DNA from: Haplomitrium mnioides | Lineage: Eukaryota; Marchantiophyta; Haplomitriopsida; Calobryales | Direction of reading: 5' to 3' | DNA length: 48,246 nucleotides | NCBI GenBank assembly: GCA_049999725.1 | Contig: JBNGIS010004618.1 | Coordinates: 23,136-71,381 of the forward strand | Shown: piece after piece, positions 34,650-45,192 of the stretch | How the letters are laid out: every line of letters starts with the position of its first letter | Position numbering within the stretch: the stretch's first letter is position 1 | Translations under genes and position numbers: made by a program | Notes under the pieces: generated by a model | The model's input: only the letters and a program-made list of their open reading frames with translations | What the model was told of the DNA's origin: nothing | Database searches by the model: none

Positions 34650-35058
34650 TAATAGAGTCATTCAAACAAACGCTAATAAGGCAAGAAAAGGCTAATAAAG
34701 CAAGCAAAAGCCAAAAAAACAAGCAACCAAAGAACACAAGCAAATCGGGAGGAATTCAAGATGAGGAGTTGGGAGATAAAGCCCTTCTATTTATACTTGA
34801 GAAGAAGGTGTTCTCTTGATTCATTCACTTACAAGTCATTTCCAATTTCAGCTCTAAAAATCATGTTATTCTACTTCTCTAAAAATGACTTCAAAGACTT
34901 GTAATTCTAATACCACTTCACTAAAAGGTGATCCAACCCTAAAAGTGATCTTATACTAATCTTTACTAAAATTTGACCTTCACTAATAGTTACTACCATC
35001 TTCTTCACTCCTTTTTAATTTCATATAAATAACACACCATGATGTTTATACTATTATA
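34650..35058 (-). repeat. Remainder of the Gypsy-2 5' LTR
   Basis: Continues the LTR cut at 10975. It holds the minus-strand TATA box (TATTTATA, 34789-34796) and ends at CTATTATA, matching the start TATAATAG of the Gypsy-4 LTR. Together the two pieces make about 460 bases. Confidence 0.82.
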
Positions 35059-35059
35059 G

Positions 35060-35570
35060 TAATGTTCTTGAAATTGGATAAAAATACCAAAGTTCTTTAA
35101 AGTTGAAAATCATACCAAGTTCAAAGAGCAAGGTTTTTGATGTTGAAAAGAGATACCAAGTTTAAAGAGTATAGTTCTTGAAGTTGAGAATAGACACCAA
35201 GTTTCAAGAACAAGTTGAAAATAGATACTAAGTTCCAAGAGTAAGATCATTGGAAGTTAAAAATAGATACTAAGTTCAAAGAGTATGGCTTTTTGAAGCT
35301 GAAAACAAACACAAATTTTGCAGAGTAAGATAAAAAAGGATGCCAAATTTGAAGAGTAAGGTTCTTGAAGTTGAAAAAATATACCAAGGTTTTCTAAAGT
35401 TGAAAAGAGATACCAAGCTCAAAGAATATGGTTATTGAAGTTGAAAATAGACAACAAGTTTGAAAATTGAGTTGAAAAGAGATACAAAGTTCAAAGAATG
35501 AGTTGAAAAAAGATATAAAGCTCAAAGAGTGAAGTTCTTGAATTTCAAAATAAACACTAGAAAGAAACAT
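35060..35570. repeat. Degenerate minisatellite, unit about 40 bases
   Basis: Repeats of GTTCTTGAAGTTGAAAATAG then ATACCAAGTTCAAAGAGTA, about twelve units with many indels. It begins directly at the outer edge of the Gypsy-2 LTR. It may be pre-existing chromosomal sequence. Confidence 0.7.
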
Positions 35571-38470
35571 CATTTTATATGAGATAGCATCTAATGAACC
35601 AATGTACTAAATGACAAAATACAAAAAATGCAATACAAATGACCAATAAATGATTGCTACCAATGACAAATTGTCCAAAATGACTATTTTTCTTTTTTGG
35701 ATCATTTCAACCATTTCACCAAAATGACACAATTGACCAAAATAACCCAAATCAAACCTCGTTGTCATTTAAGACAAATATCATAAATGACTATAGTTAA
35801 ACTAGAAATATATATCACAATTTCTCCACTTTGGTTATTTTAGTCAATAGTGAAAAATGACTAGAACACTTGGAGTCTTTTTTTCCATTCCATTTCCTTT
35901 CATTCTTCTATTCTTTCACAATGAAGTGTTGTTGTGAAAAATTCCTACGACTACAAGTTGGCTACTACATTTTGTAATTGATACAATGAACCATCAACTC
36001 ATTTGTTGGCTTGGTCATTAATCCTTATTTGTACTCTATGTATAATTTCTAAGAAAATTGTTGAAATATGGATGTCGAGAAGGCAGGACTATTAAAACTT
36101 ATTTGTTGTTTCTTGCTTGTGAGTTGACAATGTTAAATATTTATACTACATTTTCTAGATCTAGCAATAAGAATCTCATGAGTTTTGTCATGCTAAACAT
36201 TTTGGCTCCCACTTCTACCTCCTTATAATGACAAGAAATGTCATCAAACAAGAATTTTGCTGCCACCAATCAGGAATTCTGACTACTTGTACCCAGTCAA
36301 ATTGAATCATGTAAGATGGGAATTCTAGCCACTAGTACCTAGTCAAATCAAATCTTCTAAGATAGTGATCGTGAACATGATCACGAACAACCATCAATTC
36401 ATCACCACATTTCAACTTACACTAGTTGATCAATTTTCTTACTAGTAATGAAGGTTGTAGAGAGTAATATTATGTTAGTTGTGACTGCAAGGAAGTACAT
36501 TTGCTTGCCTATTTGCAAAATATTTTAGTGTTGTTCAAATGAGTTTGGTATATTATTTATTGAAGGCTCTAGTGTTGATCCATTTAAATGCTCCATTGAT
36601 TCTCACCACTAAATCTCTGCATCTTTGTGCTTGTTTATGTTGGAAACCAAACAAAAACTTAAAATTTTTATGCACTACCAAGGTATATTATAATCTATAA
36701 ACCACCACTTGATGAATGCACATGTTTAAAAAAGACATATCTGCTCTCTTATCTTACAAGAAATACTCATTTGAAGAATTATGTTTAAAGTGTGAACTGC
36801 AAAAGTAGAATAAGCAAGATGTTAAGAACAATCCTAAATCTACATGCTACTACATGGGAAAGAAATGGCATGTAAGAATTGGATGCCACCTTCTTGCGTG
36901 AGATATTGAATTCACCAAGACAAAAAAGGAGAGAGTAGTAGTGTTTGGTTGCTCTACTCTTCCTTAATGAGCACCCTCCATGATCGTTGAGTGAACAAGG
37001 AAATAAGGAGGGGGAAAATACAAAGATTGTGATGGTTGTCTAAGGCAACAACTTTGATGGTGATGTGAGGCAAGTAAGACTTACTTCTTGAATGTCAAAT
37101 TGTCAAAAGAACAAGAGAAAAGACAATTGTGGATGTCCTCCTTTTATTCTTTCCTTTTGCATGCAGAATGAGAAATGGTTTCACAAATACAGAAGGAAAA
37201 GAAGGGAGAGGTGAAGCGTGTGTCTTGTATAAATGCCCAAATAAATAGAGGAAGAGGCGGTTTCTTCTTGCCTCTAGGCATTTTGAATGTAAAACCGTTG
37301 AATACATCCTACAAGTCAATAGTTGCATCGACAATGTTGGTATGAATGAGAGACGACAATGAATATATGCATCTTAGCATTACATTAGTGGTTCTATTTT
37401 GTCTTAGCTTTGTGTTCCTCCATGAGTCTAATATGTAGCATAATGTTTTGCAAACAAATGGCGGGAATTGCTTATATTTGCAGGGTTTAAGAATATGGTC
37501 TTCTCAGGTTTTGAGTATACTCTTGCATTGGAGTATTGTGATCTACTAACACCCAATTTTTTGGGTAGATAGTATAGTCTAATCATTACTGCCTAGTTTT
37601 GTTGACTAAACTTTCCATCTCGCAAAAATAGAGAAATACTCATGTTTTGATGTTATTCTCTCTAACCTAACTTCATGTTGAAATCAGATATATGATTGAG
37701 TTGTTGTGAGCACTATTGGGATGTGTATGTGGCTCATTATAAGTGAGAAATTATTTACATTACTTTTTAGCGTATGTATTCTTAGTCTATCGTTAGCTTT
37801 TAGTGATTCATTGGTTGCAAATTACATAAGGAGAAATAGAAATTGTGAAGTTGTTGCTCATAATTATTTTAGCGATTTTACAACAGCAACTTCATGCAGC
37901 CTAAGCCAAAATTAAGTATTCAAATATTATCAAATGTAAAACAAATAAATAAATTCTACATATCAACATTTGCATCAACAATGTTGGCGTAATTAAGAGA
38001 CATTGGTATAAAGAGTCCCCTCAATATTGCATTGGTGATTCTCTCTTATCATTGCTTTGTGTTCCTTGATAAGCCTAATATATAACATATTTTTGCAAAT
38101 GAATCACAAGAATTGGATATGTTTGAAGGGTTTTAGAATATGGTCCCATAAGGATTGGAGAACATATGACTCTAGAGTATTATGATATGAGATGCACCCA
38201 ACACTAAATTTTCTTAATAGATGATGAGTTGTGATGATTGTCGTCTAGTTTTGTTGACTGAACTTTCTATCTCACAAAAATAGGTAAATACTCTTGTTTA
38301 GTTGTTGTTCTTTCTAATCTGACTTCATAGGTAGCTCTAAGTGTAGCAACATTCAAATAATACATGCTAATAGGTTCTTTATGGTAGCCAAATGTATTCA
38401 CAATGACAACAACATTGCCATTATTTAAAGAGGTTCCAACCTACAGATTGATAATATGGAAGTGTATCTT
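35571..38470. other. AT-rich spacer without a recognisable gene; contains a diverged direct duplication
   Basis: No reading frame longer than about 80 codons and no family I recognise. Two stretches, about 37290-37690 and 37960-38345, are diverged direct copies. Shared landmarks are GCATC(G/A)ACAATGTTGG, GCTTTGTGTTCCT, AGAATATGGTC and GTCTAGTTTTGTTGACT-like sequence. This is the best candidate for original chromosomal DNA in the window. Confidence 0.6.
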
Positions 38471-39043
38471 GTTGAAACGGGCACTAAATTTAGTAAGTAA
38501 TAACCAAAAATGGAGTAAGATATAGAGTCAACTATGTCTAGTAAGTCATTACTAAGCTAGAGTATCAAAAAATGATATCTATGATAGAGAGGTTGGCACG
38601 TGGCAAAAGGAGAGAAAGTCAAAAAATTAAGTGATAGAGAAAGTTTTATAGTAGTTTTTAAAAACTACTATAGAAGAGGATAAAAACACATGGCAAGCAG
38701 AAGATTAAAGAAAGTATAACATTCTAAGATAATAGCATGTGGTAGAAAGAGAACTAAAGAGAAAAAAAAGGTTCTAAGATAAGAATATGTGAGAGAAGGA
38801 AAATAAAAGTAAATGGTAGTCCAATCAAAGTGAGAGAAAAAGGTGGTCCAATTGGAAGAGAATAGAAAAAAAAACCAATGAGATTTCACCACCTCTGCAA
38901 GCGGGTTTCTTTCTATTTAGTATATAAAGAAGAGAGGGTGACTTGTTGGGCATCTCTTACCTTGTGGGTTTTGGAAGTTCTTTGTGCGCTACTTCTTATA
39001 CAAAGTTTAACTTGTATGTGTATCGTATGTATATAATATTACA
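38471..39043 (+). repeat. Copia-like 5' LTR
   Basis: TGTTGAAACGGGC at 38471 to ATATTACA at 39043, 573 bases. A TATATAAAG box lies at 38921-38929, and immediately outside is TGGTATTAGAGCC (39045-39057), the primer site common in plant Copia elements. The preceding five bases, TATCT, would be one side of its target duplication. Confidence 0.75.
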
Positions 39044-39236
39044 ATGGTATTAGAGCCAAGTTTTATCTAAAGAGTGTGGATAACCCCTCTTTGGAGAAGT
39101 ACTAAAGACATTTTGGAGTAGTGGAATCTTCACTTTGCTTTTAACTCCAAGAGAGTTAAACTCTCGAGTTTTTATGAATAAATGATAATGGATATCCCAT
39201 TACTTATAAATGAAGATAAGACGTTTGACTTGATAC
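39044..39236 (+). mobile_element. Leader and first gag codons of the Copia-like element
   Basis: Primer site at 39045, leader, then ATG at 39188 opening MDIPLLINEDKTFDLI before Gypsy-3 cuts it at 39237. Nothing further of this element is in the window, so its Copia assignment rests on the LTR and primer site only. Confidence 0.5.
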
Positions 39237-40976
39237 TGTAAAAGAACTTAGAGACCGACTTCCAAATAAGCAACAACCCTAAGATAACTCTAATAGAGTT
39301 ACACAACTCAAGGCCAATAAGCAAACAAAAGCCAAGAGTGCTAGCCAAAGCCAAGCAACCAAAGAGCCAAACCGAATTGAGATGAACTTCTGAATGAGGA
39401 GTGGGGCTATGAAGCTCTTCTATTTATACAAGAGAAGAAGGTGTCCTTCATCTTTCTTCACTTACAACTCAATTCTAATTTCAACCCTAAATTGATTACT
39501 TAAAAGTCACTTCTACTTTCAACCCTAAAACTCTAAAAGTGACTTCGAAGGCAAGTAATCTTATCTCAACCTTAAAAGTAACCCTCTACCACTTCATTCA
39601 CTTCTCTCTATTTCTTATAAATAGCATAACCTTATGCTTGTACTATTACATAATCTCCATCTTCTAGTCGATGACGTTCTTGTCATTGCTACAGCTCTCA
39701 AATATTTGAATAACCTCTTAAACATTCTCAAGATTTGAATAGGGCTCACAAGTAGCATCATGAAGAGAATGCCTTTCCACAAATCCTTTTATTGAACTAG
39801 TAGATACTGCTTTTGTTTGATGACTCTTTTCGCCAAAATACAGTCCACTTCAAGTTCCTCATGATCATCAAGAACAATAGCCGGAGGAGGAAGTTGAACA
39901 TGATTTGAAAAAGAAGATGGACTAGGAACAAAAGGCTTTGGTTTAGAGACATGGAACACATGATGAATCTTCATATGAAGAGGAAGATCAAGTTTATAAA
40001 CAACAAAAAAAATAACCTGAGAAATGGAGAAAGGACCAATCCAAGTACAAGATAGCTGATAGAATTGAGTATCTAAAGACAATGGAAGATTGTGAGTAGA
40101 TAACATAACTTGGTCGTCTAAAATATAAGAGGCATCACAACCACGACTATCGACATATTTTTTTCCCAATTTTGAGCAATAGTAAGATGGTTGCGAGCAT
40201 CTTGCAAAGAAGAAGATAAACAAGACAAAAAGGTAGAAACACTTACAACATCGGAAGAAAAAGGGAAATGCAAACCATCAAGAACAAGAGAATGTTGACT
40301 TGAATTAAGAAAAAAATGAGAAAACCCAGTACTTGCTTATTTGGAGTTGTTGTAGGCAAACTCCAAAGCTAGTAAGAAAGTATCCTCATTTGTGTGATGA
40401 ACATTGATGAACGCGCAATACATGTCCTCCACAATACGATTAGCACGCTCTGCTTTCCCATCTATTTACAAATGATAAGCAATAGACATAGAAAGTTTGG
40501 TTTCTAGAAGTTTGAACAACTCTCGACCAAAATGTTTCCAGTGAAATACGGATCCTTATCAGATATTAACACCTTGGGCATTTGATGATAACAGAAGACA
40601 AAATGAAACTTAAATTTTGCCAACTGTGTAAGATCTACAATATCTACTATCAATGCTAAATGAATCTATTTGTTGAGCTTGTCCACAAACATCACAATGG
40701 CAATAAACCTACGAGGTGTATTTGGAAGTGAAGTGACAAGATTTAAACTTACATGTTCTGAACAAGCAGTAGGAATCGGAAGTGGTTGAAGAAGTCCTGC
40801 TCGTTTTTTATTTGAAGCTTTGTTTCATTGACAACTTTCACGCAAACAAACTAAACCACAAACATCTTGAGCTAAGTTAGGCCACCATCAAGTGTGCTAA
40901 AGCAACTCTATAATTTTATTTACTCTAAGATGCTGTAAGATGAGAATGCAATGCACTTCTTGTAAACAAACCATTC
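39237..40976 (-). mobile_element. Gypsy-3: chromovirus 3' part, minus strand
   Basis: The 3' LTR lies at 39237-39650 (TGTAAAAG...CTATTACA, TATA box at 39421-39428 on the minus strand). It is followed rightward by integrase sequence on the minus strand and is cut at 40976 by Gypsy-4. Confidence 0.85.
39780..40940 (-). pseudogene. Gypsy-3 integrase (decayed)
   Basis: Minus-strand frames give MKIHHVFHVSKPKPF (about 39925-39970) and ILDDHEELEVD at the start of the chromodomain (about 39840-39880). The integrase core and H2C2 region lie further right (40240-40940), broken by frameshifts. Confidence 0.8.
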
Positions 40977-41378
40977 TATAATAGTATAAATATAAGGTTG
41001 TGCTATTTAGAAGAAAATAGAGAGGAGTGAAGAAAAGTGTAGAGAGTCACCTTTAGAGTTGAGATAAGTTTACTTGCCTTTAAAGTCACATTTAGGAGAG
41101 AGTTACTTTTAGGATTGAAATTAGAAGTGATTTGTAAGTGAAGAAAGAGGGATGACACCCTCTTCTCTTGTATAAATAGAAGGGCTTCTTAGCCCCACTT
41201 CTCATTGTGGAGTTCCTCTTGAATCACTTGGGTTCTTTGGTTGCTTGGCTTTTGTTTGCATTCTTGGTCTTAGCTTAGGTCTTGAGTTGCTTTTGGTTGA
41301 AGAACTCTACTAGAGTTCACTATGAGCTCTTACTTATTTGAATTTGGTCCTTGAGTTCTTTTACGTTGGTATCAGAGC
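40977..41378 (+). repeat. Gypsy-4 5' LTR and primer-binding site
   Basis: LTR 40977-41365, TATA box TATAAATA at 41171-41178. The terminal CA is mutated to CG. TGGTATCAGAGC (41367-41378) is complementary to the 3' end of initiator tRNA-Met. Confidence 0.88.
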
Positions 41379-41399
41379 TAAGGTTCCTTTAGGTGGTGA

Positions 41400-41850
41400 G
41401 TTATATAGAGAATCAAGAGGCGGTTATACAAGGAATGGAACAGTGGCTATGAACATCTTTGCAGAAAGTCAATTAGAAAGAGTTCCAAAAACTTGGTGGA
41501 GGCATCAAATAAAACAAGCACAACATGGATTTGTTGCTCATATTGTTTCTTGGAGTGAATTCAAGAAAACGGTGATTTCAAGATTTAAGATTGTAAATGC
41601 TTCTAAAGTAGCAAGAGATTGATTGGTCAAATTGAAGCAACTTGGTATAGTGAGAAGCTATGCTACACATTTTCAGTATACAGTTATGCAAATTTTGGAT
41701 ATAAGAGAAGAAGAAGCACTAGACCATTTGTTTGAAGATTGAAGCCATACACAAGAATAGAAGCTACAATGAAAGAGCCTACTCAATTAGAAGAAGCAAT
41801 GCACATAACGAAGTGGCATTACTCATTACTTACTACTATAGAAGTTAGAT
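41400..41850 (+). pseudogene. Gypsy-4 gag (decayed)
   Basis: A readable stretch (AMNIFAESQLERVPKTWW, then FKKTVISRFKIVNASKVARD) is typical of plant Gypsy capsid: aligned Trp residues before a basic segment. It stops at 41620 and continues in shifted or interrupted frames. No intact zinc knuckle is seen. Confidence 0.75.
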
Positions 41851-41919
41851 AACGTTCTCATTTATTCGAACAACATACTCAAAACTTCATAAGCTCCAAT
41901 GGAATTCAAATCTCGATAG

Positions 41920-44900
41920 GAATTCAAAGTACCTTATTCCATCTTGACGGTATGATTGAGGAGTACTCTTGTAGAATGTTGGTGGATAGTAAGAGTTATG
42001 AAAATTTATATCACTACATTTTGCTAAGATTGTCAAAGCAAAATTTAAGCCTATCAATGGGAGTGTTGTGACTATGGCCAATAGCCAAAAGCATGATGTT
42101 TTTCGCTCTTAAAAGCCATTTCTTCTAAGGATTGGAAAAGAGTACGCGGAATCTATGCAATTTGTTATTGCACCTATACAATATGACATCATTTTAAGGT
42201 TGCTTTGGCTTGAAGATTGAGCCGTTCATTTTGATTGGGCACAATGACAAATTCAAGTTACCTTACAAGGTAAGAAATTTATTTTGAAGTGTTCGACATC
42301 ATTGGTGAAGAAGTCTAAATTAGTTCAACATATTAATTCAGTGGAGCAAGAGTTGCTTGTCTTTGTTATTTGGATCAAGCCCATCATGGACTTGAGTAAA
42401 GAGGGAGGAAAAAGTACACCTACCTCAATGATATATGATATTTTGAAGGAGTTTGTAGATGTATTTATGGAGGATTTGCCAAATGGGCTATCAGATGATC
42501 GAGGAATGCCTTTTCCAATTGAGTTGATACCAAAAAATACCCCTTATAATTGACCTATATATCCGTTATCATCACAAAAATTGAAAGAGCTTCAAAAGAC
42601 CTTGATGGATCTTCTAGAAACGGATTTCATTCAACATCATACTTTGCTTCGGAGAGCTCCGGTATTCAATGTACCAAAGAAAGATTGTGGATTTCATATT
42701 TGTACAAATTATCGTGGCTTAAACAACCAAACAGTGAAGAATGCATATTCTTTACCTCATATTGATGATTTGTTGGATCAATTGAGTGGTGCACGATTCT
42801 TTTCTAAGTTGGATCTTTGAAGTGGCTATTGGCAAATTCCTATCAAGCCAAGTGATATACCAAAAACAACTTTTTGCACAAAGTATGGACATTTTAAGTG
42901 GAAGGTTCTTAAATTTGGTCTTACAAATGCTCTGATAATATTCATGGATCAAATGCATCAAGTTCTTTGATAGGTTATTGGATAAGTTAGTGTTGGTGTT
43001 TTTGGACGATATCCTTATCTTTAGTAAAAATGAAATTGAGCATCAAGCTCATCTCAAGGAAGTATTATAAAGACTATGCAATTAAAATTTTTATTGCAAG
43101 AAGTCTAAGTGTGAGTTTTGGAAGCAAGAGGTGACTTACCTAGGGCATAAAGTATTTGAAAATGGCATCAAGATAGAGGAAGAGAAAATTAAGGCTATTA
43201 TAGAGTCGCCAACACCAAAAGATGCAAAGGATGTTTGAGATTTCAATGAGTTAGCAAGTTTTTATCGAAGATTCGTCCATTACTATGCTCATGTTGTTGT
43301 GCCACTTACGGATTTGCTAGGTAAGAAGGCAAAGTTCAATGGACAACCAAAGAGCAAGAGGTATTTCAAGACCTCAAGGATGCAGTGTCTTTTTGTCCAA
43401 TTCTACAACTGTAAGACCCAAAAGCAAGTTTTATAATTGATTTTGATGCTTTTAATTTTGCTATTGGAGTAGTGTTACAACAAGTGTTTGAGAATGGACT
43501 TCATTTGATTGCCTTCATATCACGTCGACTAAATGCGGCGAAGAGGAATTATTCTACAAGGGATAGAGAGCAATTGGCAATGGTTTATGCTACCAAATTT
43601 TGGAGACACTATCTTTTCGGAAAGTGAGTACTTATGTAGATAGATCACAAGCCTTTGCTCCGGTCAATTTATTTGGAAAATGTGACAAGTCGTCGTCATC
43701 GATGAGAAGATCAACTACTGTAGCAACTCTTTGATATCAAGTTGGAGTACAAGCCAAAAAGGTTCTATACCATTCATGATGCATTGTCACAAAGACCAGA
43801 TCATCGACTAAATACATTGGAGGTTGCAAATGTTAGTATACTACATCATGATGAAACAACTAGTACCGGCTTTCTAAAAACGTTATATGAAGATGCCTTC
43901 TTTAATCTGGCTAGGGTCTGTTTGGAAGTCAAAGATAGTGAGTATAATGCTTTTTCCATGTGAGAAGGTATTCTTCATCAAGACCATCAAATATATGTTC
44001 CACAAGATGATGTGCTTTGAATGACCTGTTTACAAGAAGTTCATAGCATTCCAATCTTTGGGCATCTTGGGGTAGACAAGACTATAGAGCTACTTCAATG
44101 CACTTGGTGGTGGCAAAATTAGGCTCAAGATGTTTGGGGCTTTGTTTGTTCTTATGAAAGTTGTCAGCCAAACAAGGCCTCAAACTAAAAACCAACTGGC
44201 CTTCTTCAACCACTACCAATTCCTACTGCTCATTGGGAATATGTAAGTTTGGATCTTGTCACTTTGCTTCCAATCACGCCTCGTGGGTTTACTGCCATTG
44301 TAGTGTTTGTAGATAAGCTAAACAAACAAATTTATCTAGCACCAACTATAGATACAATGGATGCGTCACAATTGGCAAAGATTTACTTTGATATAATCTT
44401 TCGATATCATGGCATACTAGAGGTGTTAATATTTGATAGAGATCCATGATTCACTAGAAAGTTTTGGCGAGCATTGTTCATACTTTTGGATACCAAACTA
44501 TCTATGTCTATGGCTTATCATCTTCAAACAGATAGGCAAACTGAACAAGCAAATTGCATTGTGGAGGATATGCTTTGAGCGTTTATCAATGTTCATCACA
44601 AAGATTAGGATAGTTTTTGCTAGTTGTGGAGTTTGCATACAACAACTCCAAACAAGCAAGTACTGGATTTTGCTCTTTCTTTCTTAATTCAGGTTAACAT
44701 CCTCTTATTTCCGATGGTTTTCTTTCTTCTTCCTCTTCCAATGCTTTAAATCTCTCTACTTTTTCGTCTTATTTATATTCCTCTTTGCAAGATGCTCGAA
44801 ACCATCTTGTTATTGTTTAAAATCGATAAAAGCAATATATTAATAAACATCGTTGTGATTTTCTTAATGTTTTAGATGGCTAAGTTATGCTTTCTACTCA

Positions 44901-45190
44901 TGATTTTATTTTGTCTTTAGATACTCAAGTTCGTAAGTTCTCTTTGACTTGGATAGGTTCTTGCTCAAATTTTCAAGTTATTTCTCCTATCGTGTATAAA
45001 CTTGATCTTCCTCTCTACATGAAAATTCATCATGTATTCCATGTCTCTAAGCTTAAGCCTATTGTTTCGACTCTTTCTTCTTTTCCAAATCGTGTTCAAA
45101 TTCCTCTTCCACCCATAATTCTTGATGATTATGAAGAATATGAGGTGGATCGTATTTTGGCTAAAGGAGTCTTCAAGCATAGGAGACATC
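41920..45190 (+). pseudogene. Gypsy-4 pol: protease, RT, RNase H, integrase, chromodomain start (decayed)
   Basis: The protease-region landmark FHLDGMIEEYSCRMLVDS is near 41940. RT has DFIQHHTLLRRAPVF, a GLNNQTVKNAYSLP block, KLDL followed by a TGA at 42818 where Arg is usual, and FLDD at codons 42999-43010. RNase H lies at about 43440-43700, H2C2 at about 44030-44180. Integrase has its first Asp at 44252, its second in FDRDP with a TGA next (44447), and the Glu in IVEDML followed by a TGA (44575). The C-terminal part shows MKIHHVFHVSKLKP and EEYEVDRILAKGV before B4 interrupts it. Domain order is Ty3/Gypsy (RT before integrase). Confidence 0.88.
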
Positions 45191-45192
45191 CT

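Larger units (their letters stand above)
40977..45192 (+). mobile_element. Gypsy-4: chromovirus, 5' LTR through chromodomain
   Basis: The most complete family member here: LTR, primer site, gag, protease, RT, ribonuclease H, integrase and the start of the chromodomain, cut at 45193 by B4. It is inserted in Gypsy-3. Confidence 0.88.

Noticed and set aside
37706-37915. Small hydrophobic open frame of about 70 codons in the spacer
   Set aside because: AT-rich random-looking sequence, no homologue recognised, no promoter or splice context supporting it.
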